A stretch of DNA of 41,297 nucleotides from an uncultured Clostridia bacterium (GCA_934500865.1 CAKSUD010000006.1:1-41297); one strand, 5' to 3'. Counted from the stretch's first letter, positions 1-9,270 are shown. Made by a program: numbers and translations. Notes: generated by a model from the letters alone, not told the origin.

Positions 1-102
1 GAAATGGCAAAAATTGTATCGTAAAATTTTATGAATCATTTATAAAAAAGTGCGACACTTATTATTGCAATTTATAAGTGAATAATAATGCAAAGATACA
101 TA

Positions 103-132
103 TTGACAAAATATGCTTTACTTTGGTAGAAT
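103..132 (+). promoter_or_regulatory. Sigma-A promoter of the valS leader
   Basis: TTGACA at 103-108 and TAGAAT at 127-132 are separated by 18 bases. Transcription would start near 139, just before the T-box leader. Bases 1-102 show no gene or recognisable element. Confidence 0.6.
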
Positions 133-139
133 ATCCATA

Positions 140-378
140 TTGATAACAAAGACTTTGAACAAGAGGAGTAAATTGAAATAGGTTAGTAGAAATGAAAAGT
201 CACCGGCTGAAAGCTTTTCTTAACAATATCAATTGAAGGTAGCTTGGGAGTTGCATTTTTGAAAGTTTAGTAGAAAATGACGTGCATACGCGTTAAGTAT
301 TTAAGACAATGAGAAATTATTGTGAATTAAGGTGGTACCACGAGCAGTTCGTCCTTTTACAGGATGGACTGTTTTTTT
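140..378 (+). promoter_or_regulatory. T-box riboswitch leader of valS
   Basis: This untranslated leader ends in a T-box sequence, GGTGGTACCACGAG (331-344), followed by an intrinsic terminator. The family senses uncharged tRNA: a specifier codon in stem I pairs with the anticodon, and the UGGN bulge pairs with the free NCCA end, which favours the antiterminator. The bulge reads TGGT, which fits a tRNA with discriminator base A, as tRNA-Val normally has. The likely specifier is GTA (valine), in GAAGGTAGCTTGGGAG around 236-251; this assignment is an inference from position and similarity to other T-boxes. The short open frame across the end of the leader is not a gene. Confidence 0.9.
345..378 (+). 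terminator. T-box-controlled terminator
   Basis: An 11-bp stem (345-355 with 361-371, two G-U pairs) with loop tttac is followed by seven T residues. It overlaps the 3' end of the T-box sequence, as expected for mutually exclusive terminator and antiterminator. Confidence 0.88.
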
Positions 379-397
379 GTAGAAAGGGGAGTTTTTT

Positions 398-3037
398 ATG
401 GGTAAAGGAACACTTAATGATAAGTACATACCTAAGGATTTTGAAGAAAAACTATATAAAAAATGGGAGGAGAATGGCTACTTTAAGGCTAAAGTAGATA
501 AGAGTAAAGAACCATTTACTATTGTTATGCCACCTCCAAACATAACCGGTAAGTTACACATGGGACACGCATTAGATAACACACTTCAAGATATCTTAAT
601 TAGATTTAAGAGAATGATGGGTTACAATGCTCTTTGGGTCCCTGGAACTGACCATGCTGCTATTGCGACAGAGGCTAAGATTGTTGAGGCTCTTAAAAAA
701 GAGGGAATAAAGAAAGAGGATTTAACAAGAGAGCAATTTTTAGAAAAAGCTTGGGAATGGAAAAAGGAATACGGTGGAACTATTGTAAAACAACTTAGAA
801 AAATCGGATGTTCTTGTGACTGGGACAGAGAAAGATTTACAATGGATGAAGGATTATCTGAGGCTGTTCTAAAAGTATTTGTTGATTTATATAACAAAGG
901 ACTTATTTATAAGGGTAAGAGAATGACTAACTGGTGTCCATGTTGCAAAACTGCTATTTCTGATGCTGAGGTTGAGTTTGAAGAAGAAGCAAGTCATTTA
1001 TGGCACATAAGATATTCTTCTAAGGATGGCAAGTATAGCGTTGTTGTTGCTACAACAAGACCGGAAACTATGCTTGGAGATACTGCTGTTGCAGTTCATC
1101 CTGATGATGAAAGATATAAAGACTTAATAGGTAAAACAGTTGTACTTCCTTTAGTTAATAAAGAGATCCCAATAGTTGCAGATGATTTTGTTGAAAAAGA
1201 ATTTGGAACAGGCGCAGTAAAAATTACTCCTGCTCACGACCCTAACGACTATGCAACAGCATTAAGACATAACTTAGAGATTATTAATGTGTTTGATGAT
1301 GAAGCAAAAATGCTTGATATTGTTCCTAAGTATAAGGGAATGGACACATTAACGGCAAGAGAAGAAATTGTAAAAGACTTAGAAAAAGAGGGAGTTTTAG
1401 TTAAGATAGAAGACTATGCACATAACGTAGGAAAATGTTATAGATGTCATAGTACAATAGAGCCTAAGCCTTCTGAACAATGGTTTGTAAAAATGGAACC
1501 TTTAGCAAAGCCTGCAATAGAGGCTGTTAAAGAAGGAAAGACAAAATTTGTGCCTGAGAGATTTGCTAAGACTTATTACAATTGGATGGAAAACATTCAA
1601 GATTGGTGCATCTCAAGGCAAATTTGGTGGGGACATAGAATACCGGCATACTATTGTAATGAATGTGGAGAAACTATGGTTTTGGCAACTGCACCGGAAA
1701 AGTGCACAAAGTGCGGTAGTACAAATTTACGTCAAGATGAGGACACATTAGATACTTGGTTTAGTTCTGCATTATGGCCGTTTTCTACATTAGGATATCC
1801 AAAGGAAACAGAAGACTTAAAATATTTCTATCCTACAAGTACATTAGTTACAGGATACGATATTATTTTCTTCTGGGTTGCAAGAATGATATTCTCAGCT
1901 ATTGAGCATACCGGAGAAGTTCCGTTTAATACAGTATTTATTCACGGTATTGTAAGGGATAGTCTAGGCAGAAAAATGTCTAAGTCACTTGGAAATGGTA
2001 TTGACCCACTTGAAGTTATTGACCAATACGGAACAGATGCACTAAGATTCTCATTAGTTCTTAATACTTCGCCTGGAAATGATTTGAGATATATGCCTGA
2101 GAAGATTGAGGCTGCTGGAAACTTTGCAAATAAGATATGGAATGCTTCTAAATTCGTTTTAATGAATTTGACTCGTGATGAAGAAATATTTAATTATGAT
2201 ATAAACAAGCTTAAGATTGAAGATAAATGGATTTTAAGCAAGTTAAACAAGACTATTCGTGAAGTTACTGAAAATATTAATAACTACGATTTAGGTGTTG
2301 CACTACAAAAGATTTATGACTTTATTTGGGACGAATTTTGCGATTGGTATATAGAGATGGTAAAACCAAGATTATATGATGCAGAAAATCCAACAAGGCT
2401 TGAGGCAGAGTTTACATTGAACTATGTTTTAACTTGTGCACTTAAATTATTACATCCATTTATGCCGTTTGTTACTGAAGAAATATATACAAAGCTTATT
2501 GGTGCTGAAAAGACAATAATGCTTACAGATTGGCCAAAGGCAGAAGAAAAGTTTGATTTTAATACTGAAGAGGAACAAGTCGAAGTATTAAAGCAAATTA
2601 TTACAAGCATTAGAAATGCTCGTGCAAATATGAACATCCATCCTGCAAAGAAATCTCAAATTATATTTGTTACTGAGACTTTTGATAATGCTATAAAAGA
2701 TGGAGATGCTTTTATAAAGAAACTTGGATTTGGAGAAGAGATTATTGTAACTAAAGTTAAGGAGAATATCCCTGAAAATGCATTGTCTGTTACTGCTCCT
2801 GGAGTAGAGGCATATATTCCTTTAGCTGAGCTAATAGATAAAGAAGCAGAACTTGCGAGACTTAATAAAGAGAAAGAAAAGGCAACTGCTGAATTTGATA
2901 AATTAAGCACAATGCTAAATAATCAAGGATTTGTTACAAAAGCACCTGAAGCTAAGGTTAACGAGATTAGAAACAGATGTGAAGAGCTAAAAGCTATTTT
3001 AGGCAACATTGAAAAGAGTATGGAAGATCTAAAGTAA
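398..3037 (+). CDS. valS: Valyl-tRNA synthetase
   Basis: Cytoplasmic class I aminoacyl-tRNA synthetase that attaches valine to tRNA-Val using ATP. At 879 residues it is full length for the family. The HIGH motif reads HMGH at residues 54-57 and KMSKS lies at 526-530. Between them are the inserted editing domain, which hydrolyses mischarged threonine, and paired cysteines typical of ValRS (WCPCC near residue 180, then further CxxC pairs). An anticodon-binding domain and a C-terminal coiled coil (about 815-879, rich in Glu and Lys) follow. The start is preceded by a GGGGAG ribosome binding site. Expression is controlled by the T-box upstream, and the next two genes follow closely enough to share its transcript. 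Confidence 0.98.
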   Translation: MGKGTLNDKYIPKDFEEKLYKKWEENGYFKAKVDKSKEPFTIVMPPPNITGKLHMGHALDNTLQDILIRFKRMMGYNALWVPGTDHAAIATEAKIVEALKKEGIKKEDLTREQFLEKAWEWKKEYGGTIVKQLRKIGCSCDWDRERFTMDEGLSEAVLKVFVDLYNKGLIYKGKRMTNWCPCCKTAISDAEVEFEEEASHLWHIRYSSKDGKYSVVVATTRPETMLGDTAVAVHPDDERYKDLIGKTVVLPLVNKEIPIVADDFVEKEFGTGAVKITPAHDPNDYATALRHNLEIINVFDDEAKMLDIVPKYKGMDTLTAREEIVKDLEKEGVLVKIEDYAHNVGKCYRCHSTIEPKPSEQWFVKMEPLAKPAIEAVKEGKTKFVPERFAKTYYNWMENIQDWCISRQIWWGHRIPAYYCNECGETMVLATAPEKCTKCGSTNLRQDEDTLDTWFSSALWPFSTLGYPKETEDLKYFYPTSTLVTGYDIIFFWVARMIFSAIEHTGEVPFNTVFIHGIVRDSLGRKMSKSLGNGIDPLEVIDQYGTDALRFSLVLNTSPGNDLRYMPEKIEAAGNFANKIWNASKFVLMNLTRDEEIFNYDINKLKIEDKWILSKLNKTIREVTENINNYDLGVALQKIYDFIWDEFCDWYIEMVKPRLYDAENPTRLEAEFTLNYVLTCALKLLHPFMPFVTEEIYTKLIGAEKTIMLTDWPKAEEKFDFNTEEEQVEVLKQIITSIRNARANMNIHPAKKSQIIFVTETFDNAIKDGDAFIKKLGFGEEIIVTKVKENIPENALSVTAPGVEAYIPLAELIDKEAELARLNKEKEKATAEFDKLSTMLNNQGFVTKAPEAKVNEIRNRCEELKAILGNIEKSMEDLK

Positions 3038-3050
3038 AGGAGATTACTTA

Positions 3051-4463
3051 ATGGATAAAATCACACTTTTGTGTTTGTCGCAGTTTATAGAAAAGTTTAA
3101 CACAAATGAGTCGGTGACACTGTTTGATACTGTTCAAGAAGTATCCGGTTGGCTTGCCGGGAGTGTAAAAATTATAGGCGAGCTTAATAGTTTTAATGGT
3201 GTGGAACGTGAACTGATAAGTGTTGCTGAGGCAATAGTCCAAGGGAAAAGTGTTACGGGCCGTTTGTGTTATAACTTAAAACAGGCATTGATTAATATGC
3301 AAGATGAAATGGTAAATAAATTTGATGTGGCTATCTTTGTTACTGATAAGGTTAAATTAAAGTTTAATAAAGATGTAAAGGTTATTGCTATTCAAAATGA
3401 GTATGATTGTATTGATACTGCTTATGGAATGAAGAATGAGCTTAAGTATTTAATTTATAAAAAGGGCGAAGCGGTAAGTGAAGAGCTAATGAATGCAGTG
3501 GATATTGTGTTGGATTTGGAGGAGCTTATTGGAGCGGTAAGTGAATGTTATCCTATAGATATTTTTACATATGACAGATTATACTTAAATGCAAAGCTAA
3601 ACCGAATAAAGGAACAACAAAGTGAGATTTTAATTACCGGGTCTAGTTATGCTATGGTAGGCTTACTAGAAGATGAAATGCCAAAATCAGCATCTAATGT
3701 TGCTGTAAATGCTCAAGATTTATACTATTCATTACTTTCTGTTAAGGAGGCAATTAAACGCTCATCTAAGTTGGAAACAATAGTTATGCCGATTTCGTAT
3801 TACTTCTTTTTCACGAATATGGCGAATAAGCCGTCTGATTATATGCAGAATGTTTTAAGCAAGGTTAATTATCCTGTGTACAACAATTTACATGGATATA
3901 CTGGAAAATTATTGCCACTTTATAATAAGGTGATGAAGTCTCCTCTATATGAAAGATTAGTAAATTTTGAAGAAGTAAGAGATATGTATTATGGGGCCGT
4001 AAAAAGAGATTTAGAGAATTTACCGTATTATAATCCTATTAATGTGCGACCTACCGGTGGCTTACTTAGCTATGATTTTAAGGAAAAAAGCGATGAACAG
4101 AATTTTGCAAGTGCGAAGGTACGTGCTAATGCACACAACTCTATATTTGATGTTGATAAAGGAGTGGCGAACCAAAAGCTGTTAGACAGATTTTTGGATA
4201 ATATGGAGGAGCTAGGGAAAAGAGTTATATTTTTTATTCCGCCTACTACTAAGTTTTATAAGAAATGGGTTTTACCCGAAATGGTGCAGGTATATAATAA
4301 GCTGGTAATGGACACGGTAAATAATCATAAGTGTTGCACGCTTATTGATTTATTCAACTCCGAGTATTTTTCAGAGGCTGATTTTCAAGATTATGACCAT
4401 TTAAACTCAAATGGTGCTAAGAAGTTATCTAAGATAATTGCTGAAGCTATAGGAGGGGAATAG
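3051..4463 (+). CDS. SGNH-hydrolase-like protein of unknown substrate
   Basis: A 470-residue protein without a signal peptide or membrane segment, so probably cytoplasmic. The second half looks like a DltD/AlgJ-type SGNH fold: TGSSYAMVG at residues 196-204 resembles block I with a candidate serine nucleophile, NVAVNAQDLYYSL follows, and DYDHLNSNG (447-455) provides the Asp-x-His expected at the C-terminal block. Residues 1-180 match nothing I recognise. The gene starts 13 bases after valS with a good AGGAG site and ends 2 bases before an acyl-carrier-like gene. That pairing suggests acyl or aminoacyl transfer to or from a carrier-bound group. The fold call is by motif only, and the substrate is unknown. 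Confidence 0.65.
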   Translation: MDKITLLCLSQFIEKFNTNESVTLFDTVQEVSGWLAGSVKIIGELNSFNGVERELISVAEAIVQGKSVTGRLCYNLKQALINMQDEMVNKFDVAIFVTDKVKLKFNKDVKVIAIQNEYDCIDTAYGMKNELKYLIYKKGEAVSEELMNAVDIVLDLEELIGAVSECYPIDIFTYDRLYLNAKLNRIKEQQSEILITGSSYAMVGLLEDEMPKSASNVAVNAQDLYYSLLSVKEAIKRSSKLETIVMPISYYFFFTNMANKPSDYMQNVLSKVNYPVYNNLHGYTGKLLPLYNKVMKSPLYERLVNFEEVRDMYYGAVKRDLENLPYYNPINVRPTGGLLSYDFKEKSDEQNFASAKVRANAHNSIFDVDKGVANQKLLDRFLDNMEELGKRVIFFIPPTTKFYKKWVLPEMVQVYNKLVMDTVNNHKCCTLIDLFNSEYFSEADFQDYDHLNSNGAKKLSKIIAEAIGGE

Positions 4464-4465
4464 AG

Positions 4466-4678
4466 ATGTCAATGGACGAAAAACTTGAATTTATAGAAAA
4501 AATTTTACATGAGCCAAAATTTTCTCTACAAGAAGCAACTGAGTTAAATTCGCTTAATGGTTGGGAATCGCTTAATATAGTAAATCTTGAGATGGAGCTA
4601 ATAGCTAAAGGTGTGAGCATAGATGAGGCTCAACTTAAGAGTTGTAAAACTGTAGGGGAAATTTGCAGATTGTTTTAA
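4466..4678 (+). CDS. Acyl-carrier-protein-like protein
   Basis: This 70-residue protein is predicted to be helical and acidic, the size of a minimal carrier protein. The sequence GWESLNIVNLEMEL places a serine after W-E and before L, at the position where carrier proteins carry 4'-phosphopantetheine; the usual motif is D-S-L, and here it is E-S-L. The gene lies two bases after the SGNH-like gene, so the two are almost certainly co-expressed. No adenylation ligase or MBOAT acyltransferase gene is adjacent, unlike dlt or alginate acetylation operons. An ATG two codons downstream (MDEK) is an alternative start. Whether it is converted to the holo form is not shown by the sequence. Confidence 0.7.
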   Translation: MSMDEKLEFIEKILHEPKFSLQEATELNSLNGWESLNIVNLEMELIAKGVSIDEAQLKSCKTVGEICRLF

Positions 4679-4724
4679 TTTCGCCAGTAAAAGCTATAGC
4701 ACATAAGTTTATATACACATTAAG

Positions 4725-4760
4725 AAGAGACTGTTAAATTAATCATTAACAGTTTCTTTT
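4725..4760 (+). terminator. Terminator of the valS operon
   Basis: A 13-bp stem (4725-4737 with 4746-4758, one G-U pair) with an 8-base loop runs into a T-rich tract. It closes the valS/SGNH/carrier transcript. Confidence 0.85.
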
Positions 4761-4838
4761 GTATTTTAAAGTCATATTTATTGTCGAAATATGTTACTTT
4801 TTGTAAACTTTTAGATTTAAATACTTTATCAAATGGTG

Positions 4839-4867
4839 TTGACTAATGACGAATTATGAATTAAAAT
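4839..4867 (+). promoter_or_regulatory. Promoter of the Rpn-type gene
   Basis: TTGACT (4839-4844) and TAAAAT (4862-4867) with a 17-base spacer, 35 bases before the next start codon. Confidence 0.55.
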
Positions 4868-4902
4868 GAAATAAAGATGGGACCGGAGAAAGAAGAAAAA
4901 AT

Positions 4903-5934
4903 ATGGATAAAAATATATGGGAGAGATTTGTAAAGGAAATTAAACTATGTGAGGAAGGAACTGAATACATAGTTGATAGTGAAGCGACTATACATAATAA
5001 GCATGATAGAGGATATAAATCTTTACTAAGTATAAAGAAAAACTTTATAGATTTTATAAAAACTTTTGTAAAAGACGAAGTGGGAAAAGAAATAGTTGAG
5101 GAAGATGTAACTTTATTAGATAAAGAATTTATAACCTCGAATTTTGGTAAGCGTGAATCTGATTTAATATATGAAATAAAATCAAGCAATAAAAATATCT
5201 ATTTTATACTTATTGAATTACAAAGAAAAGTAGATATGACTATGAGTTATAGAATTTTAAATTATATGGTTGAGATATGGAGGAAATGGGAATTAAGTAG
5301 GGATAAAAATGAGAAGTTTGTATTGCCTAAAATAATACCATGTGTATTATATAACGGAAAAAGCAAATGGAATGCGCCTTTGGAATTAAAGTATTTATAT
5401 GATGACACAAAAGGCGAGTATTTACTAAATTATAAATATATACTTATTGATGTTTATCGATACACAGAAGAAGAGTTACTTAGTTTTGGAAATATAATAA
5501 GTTCTGCATTCTATTTGGATACGGCAAGTAAAGCCAATATGGAATATAGGTTAAATAAATTGGGGGAGAGACTAAAAAAATCTAGAGATAGTGAAATTGA
5601 GCAATTTGTAAATTGGGCTGTAAATATACTGGTGCTAGATGAAAATAAACAAAAAATCATACGAGAAAAAATTATAAAGGAGGACGATGAAATGGGAAAC
5701 TTAGCTCGAATAGGAAGAGAAATTTTTAATGATGGATTATGCCAAGGCCGAAAAGAGAGCAAAATATCTTTAATTCAAAAGGTCTTGGCTAAAAAATTAA
5801 ATTCTTTTCCATCACAACAAATTTTACTAAAATTAAATATGGCATCTATTGAAGAATTGGAGAAAATAGTGGATAAGATATTTGAAATAGAATCGTGGAG
5901 TGAAGTTGAAAGTATATTGGAGTCAAATGTATAA
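4903..5934 (+). CDS. Rpn/YhgA-family PD-(D/E)XK nuclease
   Basis: A 343-residue member of the Rpn (recombination-promoting nuclease) family, historically annotated as transposase_31 or YhgA-like. The catalytic signature is visible: D87 in ESDLIYEIK, then E105 and Q107 in ILIELQRKVD, followed by the conserved MSYRILNYMVEIW segment. The C-terminal part (about 255-343) is helical and variable, as usual in these proteins. E. coli Rpn enzymes are DNA endonucleases, and some are linked to phage defence. The gene has its own promoter and terminator and no functional link to its neighbours. No inverted repeats or target duplications are visible around it. The start follows a GGAG-like site. Confidence 0.88.
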   Translation: MDKNIWERFVKEIKLCEEGTEYIVDSEATIHNKHDRGYKSLLSIKKNFIDFIKTFVKDEVGKEIVEEDVTLLDKEFITSNFGKRESDLIYEIKSSNKNIYFILIELQRKVDMTMSYRILNYMVEIWRKWELSRDKNEKFVLPKIIPCVLYNGKSKWNAPLELKYLYDDTKGEYLLNYKYILIDVYRYTEEELLSFGNIISSAFYLDTASKANMEYRLNKLGERLKKSRDSEIEQFVNWAVNILVLDENKQKIIREKIIKEDDEMGNLARIGREIFNDGLCQGRKESKISLIQKVLAKKLNSFPSQQILLKLNMASIEELEKIVDKIFEIESWSEVESILESNV

Positions 5935-5945
5935 AGATAATATAG

Positions 5946-5974
5946 AAAAGAGTCATAGAAAATATGGCTCTTTT
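5946..5974 (+). terminator. Terminator after the Rpn-type gene
   Basis: An 11-bp stem (5946-5956 with 5964-5974, one G-U pair) and a 7-base loop; the T run is short. Confidence 0.65.
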
Positions 5975-6030
5975 GTCATTTTAAAGTCACATTGTTTCTA
6001 TATAATTCAAAGCATAAAGGAGGAAGAAGT

Positions 6031-6708
6031 ATGGAAATTCTAAGAGTTGAAAATCTATGTAAGACATATGGAAAAGGGGAAAATACAGTAAAGGCAGTAG
6101 ATAACGTATCTTTTTCAGTAGAAAAGGGTGAGTTTGTTGCGATAATAGGTGCGAGCGGTAGTGGTAAATCTACATTGCTTCATTTACTTGGCGGAGTAGA
6201 TAGACCAACTTCGGGAAAAGTTTTTATTGACGGGAAAGATATTTATTCGTTAAATGACGATAACCTAGCTATTTTTAGAAGACGTCAAATAGGACTTATT
6301 TATCAATTTTATAACTTAATACCTATTTTGAATGTAGTAGAAAACATCACATTGCCTTGTGAACTAGATGGTGAAAAGGCTGATGAAAAACACTTGGCTG
6401 AGTTGCTTAAAACATTAGGACTTGAAAATAGGAGATTACATTTACCAAACGAATTATCCGGTGGTCAACAGCAAAGAGTTTCTATTGGCCGTGCTATGAT
6501 AAATAATCCTGCAATAATGCTTGCAGATGAGCCAACGGGAAATCTAGATTCAAAATCAAGTGAGGAAATTATTTCATTATTAAAACTTTCAAATAAGAAG
6601 TTTAACCAGACTCTTATTGTTATTACACATGACTTAGACATAGCTAAACAGGCAGATAGAGTGATTACAATTGAAGACGGTAAAATTTTAAGAGATGAAA
6701 GGAACTAA
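6031..6708 (+). CDS. ABC transporter ATPase of the MacB/LolD type
   Basis: A 225-residue nucleotide-binding subunit that powers the FtsX-like permease encoded 5 bases downstream. Motifs are Walker A GASGSGKST, signature LSGGQQQR and Walker B IMLADEPTGN, followed by the switch histidine in VITHD. These are typical of the MacB/LolD/FtsE group, whose members export peptides or perform mechanical work at the membrane rather than import nutrients. The ATG at 6031 is preferred over upstream in-frame codons because AAAGGAGG sits just before it. The two-component genes that follow are in the arrangement common for antimicrobial-peptide sensing and detoxification modules, but the substrate cannot be read from the sequence. 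Confidence 0.95.
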   Translation: MEILRVENLCKTYGKGENTVKAVDNVSFSVEKGEFVAIIGASGSGKSTLLHLLGGVDRPTSGKVFIDGKDIYSLNDDNLAIFRRRQIGLIYQFYNLIPILNVVENITLPCELDGEKADEKHLAELLKTLGLENRRLHLPNELSGGQQQRVSIGRAMINNPAIMLADEPTGNLDSKSSEEIISLLKLSNKKFNQTLIVITHDLDIAKQADRVITIEDGKILRDERN

Positions 6709-6713
6709 GTAAG

Positions 6714-9218
6714 ATGAATATATTGAAAAAATTTACTATAAGGAATTTAAGGCTAAATAGAAAAAGGACAATAGTTACAATAATTGGTATAATGTTGTCT
6801 ACTTCTCTTATTTGTGGTGTTATGAGTCTTGTATCCAGTTTCCAGCAAACTCTTATCAATGAGGTGAAGGAAAGTGTTGGAACATACCATACAAGGTTCT
6901 TTGATGTGCCTAGTGATGAGCTTAAATACATAGAGGATAATGTTAAGGTAGAGTCATATTTTTTAACTCATAGAATAGGTTTTGCTAAATTAGAAGGTTC
7001 TAAGAATAAGTATAAACCGTATTTGTGTGTAGATGAATATGATGAAAATGCTTTATTAAATAATGCTGTTATATTGACTGAGGGAAGATTGCCTAAAAAC
7101 TCTAGTGAACTTGTGATTTCTGAACACATTAAGGATAATGCAAGGGTTAGGTTTAATATTGGTGATAAAATAACGTTAAACGTTGGAGAGCGTGTGACTG
7201 GCGATGGATATAAGGCTAGTAGAACACAGAATTATAATCCGGAAGACCCAGAAAGCATAGAAAATGCAATTCAAAAAACTTATACAGTAGTCGGAATAAT
7301 GGAAAGACCGGATTATTCTATTGAAGGTTACTCATTCCCAGGATATACCGTTATAACATACATGGATAAAGTGGGGGATAATGCAGATATATCCGTAATG
7401 TATAAGAATCCTAGAGAGTATAAAGAAAATAATAAAGCTTTAAATTTAGATGGAAAATATGAACAATTTGTAAATGCTGAGTTACTTAGATTTCAAGGTG
7501 TACTAAGTAATGGTGCTATGCGTACTGTTGTTGGAATTGCTTCAATTGTTATGTTCATAATAGTTGTTAGTAGCGTATTTGTAATAAGAAACAGTTTCAG
7601 TATTTCTGTTGCTGAGAAAAATAGACAATATGGTATGCTTTCTAGCATAGGTGCAACCAAAAAACAAATTAAACGAAGTGTAGTTTTTGAAGGAATTGTT
7701 ATTGGGCTAATTGCTGTGCCACTAGGAATAATTTGTGGAGTGGTAGCAATAATCATTCTTCTTCAAATTGTGAATTACTTACTCGCCGATAACTTAGGAA
7801 GGTTCCATTTTGTATATAATTTACCAGTTGTACCTATGTTAATCGCAGTCGCGATTTCATTCTTAACGATATATTTGTCATGCTTAATTCCGGCAAGAAG
7901 GGCTTCAAAGATTTCTCCTATTGAAGCTATAAGGGGAAATAATGATGTAAAAATAAAGGCAAAGAAACTAAAAGTACCTGGCTATATAAGCAAAATATTT
8001 GGTATTGGAGGAGTAATAGCTAGTAAGAATTTAAAGAGAAATAAACGTAAATATAGAACTACGGTTGTTTCAATAGTTATAAGCATAGTTATATTTATAT
8101 CATTGTTCTCGTTTATATATTATGGAGATACAATCTCAAATGTATATTATACTGAAATGAAGTACAATACGGCTATATTCTTAAATAATGTTAATTATGC
8201 TCAAAGTAATAACTCACTAGATAAAGTTATTAAATTGGCGAATACAGATGATATGTCATATTTCTATTCTGATGAAGCTAAAATGGATCAAAAGTATTAT
8301 AGTGAATATGGAAACAAAAGGCTTGAAAATGATTATGTTGAACCGTACATTACAGTTTTTGCATTTAATAATGAATATTTCAAGAAATTCTTAAAGGAGA
8401 TTGGTGTTTCGGAGAATGACTATAAGTCCGGCATTATTTTGGTGGATGATTTTATAGAAGAGGACGAAAGTGGAAAGAAAACATTTTATAACATTTATGA
8501 TATAAAATCAGGGGATATAATAGATTTGGAAATTCCAGGGAAAACAGGAAACCAAGTAAAAGTGCTTAAGAAAACGGATAAAAGACCTATGGGATTGGAA
8601 AAATCATATTCCGAAACAGGAATGATTTTTGTATCTATGGATTTTATTGATAATATTAATGAATATTCAGATTTAAGGATGTATGTAAATTCTAATAATC
8701 CAACATATCTAGAAAATTCATTGAATGATCTTATAGAGAATGATGACACATACATGGATATGACGGTTATTAACTATGAAAAGTGGGCCGAAAATGAAAA
8801 CAGAATGGTATTAGTTATTTCTATTTTCTTATATGGATTTATTACTGTTATTACATTAATCGGAGTTACTAATATATTTAATACAATTACAACAAATATG
8901 ATTTTAAGAAGTAAAGAATTTGCAATGTTAAAATCGGTTGGAATGACTACTAATGAGTTTAATAAGATGATTAGACTTGAAAATATAATGTATGGAGTAA
9001 AATCGCTTTTGATAGGTATACCAATAGGAATACTTGGTTCATATCTCATATATTCCTCTTATGCAAGTAGTATTGATGCAGGATATGTTTTACCACTTAA
9101 GGCTATATTAATTTGTATTGTATTTGTATTTATAATTGTTGGAATAACTATGAAATATTCACTCAATAAAATAAATAATCAAAACATTATAGACACAATA
9201 AGAAATGACAATATCTAG
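6714..9218 (+). CDS. FtsX-family ABC permease
   Basis: An 834-residue membrane protein with two FtsX-type repeats. The first has a membrane helix near 19-41, a large outer domain to about 265, and three helices (about 270-292, 322-352, 369-391). The second repeats this layout: helix near 440-465, outer domain, then three helices ending near residue 825. This 8-helix layout differs from BceB permeases, which have 10 helices and a single large outer loop, so a BceAB label would be unsafe. The sequence after the third helix, IPARRASKISPIEAIRG, is characteristic of the family. Its partner is the ATPase 5 bases upstream. Likely functions are peptide export or removal of membrane-active compounds. 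Confidence 0.9.
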   Translation: MNILKKFTIRNLRLNRKRTIVTIIGIMLSTSLICGVMSLVSSFQQTLINEVKESVGTYHTRFFDVPSDELKYIEDNVKVESYFLTHRIGFAKLEGSKNKYKPYLCVDEYDENALLNNAVILTEGRLPKNSSELVISEHIKDNARVRFNIGDKITLNVGERVTGDGYKASRTQNYNPEDPESIENAIQKTYTVVGIMERPDYSIEGYSFPGYTVITYMDKVGDNADISVMYKNPREYKENNKALNLDGKYEQFVNAELLRFQGVLSNGAMRTVVGIASIVMFIIVVSSVFVIRNSFSISVAEKNRQYGMLSSIGATKKQIKRSVVFEGIVIGLIAVPLGIICGVVAIIILLQIVNYLLADNLGRFHFVYNLPVVPMLIAVAISFLTIYLSCLIPARRASKISPIEAIRGNNDVKIKAKKLKVPGYISKIFGIGGVIASKNLKRNKRKYRTTVVSIVISIVIFISLFSFIYYGDTISNVYYTEMKYNTAIFLNNVNYAQSNNSLDKVIKLANTDDMSYFYSDEAKMDQKYYSEYGNKRLENDYVEPYITVFAFNNEYFKKFLKEIGVSENDYKSGIILVDDFIEEDESGKKTFYNIYDIKSGDIIDLEIPGKTGNQVKVLKKTDKRPMGLEKSYSETGMIFVSMDFIDNINEYSDLRMYVNSNNPTYLENSLNDLIENDDTYMDMTVINYEKWAENENRMVLVISIFLYGFITVITLIGVTNIFNTITTNMILRSKEFAMLKSVGMTTNEFNKMIRLENIMYGVKSLLIGIPIGILGSYLIYSSYASSIDAGYVLPLKAILICIVFVFIIVGITMKYSLNKINNQNIIDTIRNDNI

Positions 9219-9223
9219 AAATA

Positions 9224-9252
9224 TTGACAAGTAGATATAGTAAGCTTAGTAT
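9224..9252 (+). promoter_or_regulatory. Promoter ahead of the response regulator
   Basis: TTGACA (9224-9229) and TAGTAT (9247-9252) with a 17-base spacer. It begins just after the permease stop codon and would start a transcript near 9259 that runs into the long hairpin. Confidence 0.6.
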
Positions 9253-9270
9253 ATTATCATAAGTGATGCG

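Noticed and set aside
309..497. A 62-residue frame starting in the T-box leader
   Set aside because: It overlaps the T-box terminator and the start of valS in another frame; no separate ribosome binding site.
4903..5934. The Rpn-type gene as a transposase
   Set aside because: Older annotations use that label, but the fold is a PD-(D/E)XK nuclease and no terminal repeats flank the gene.
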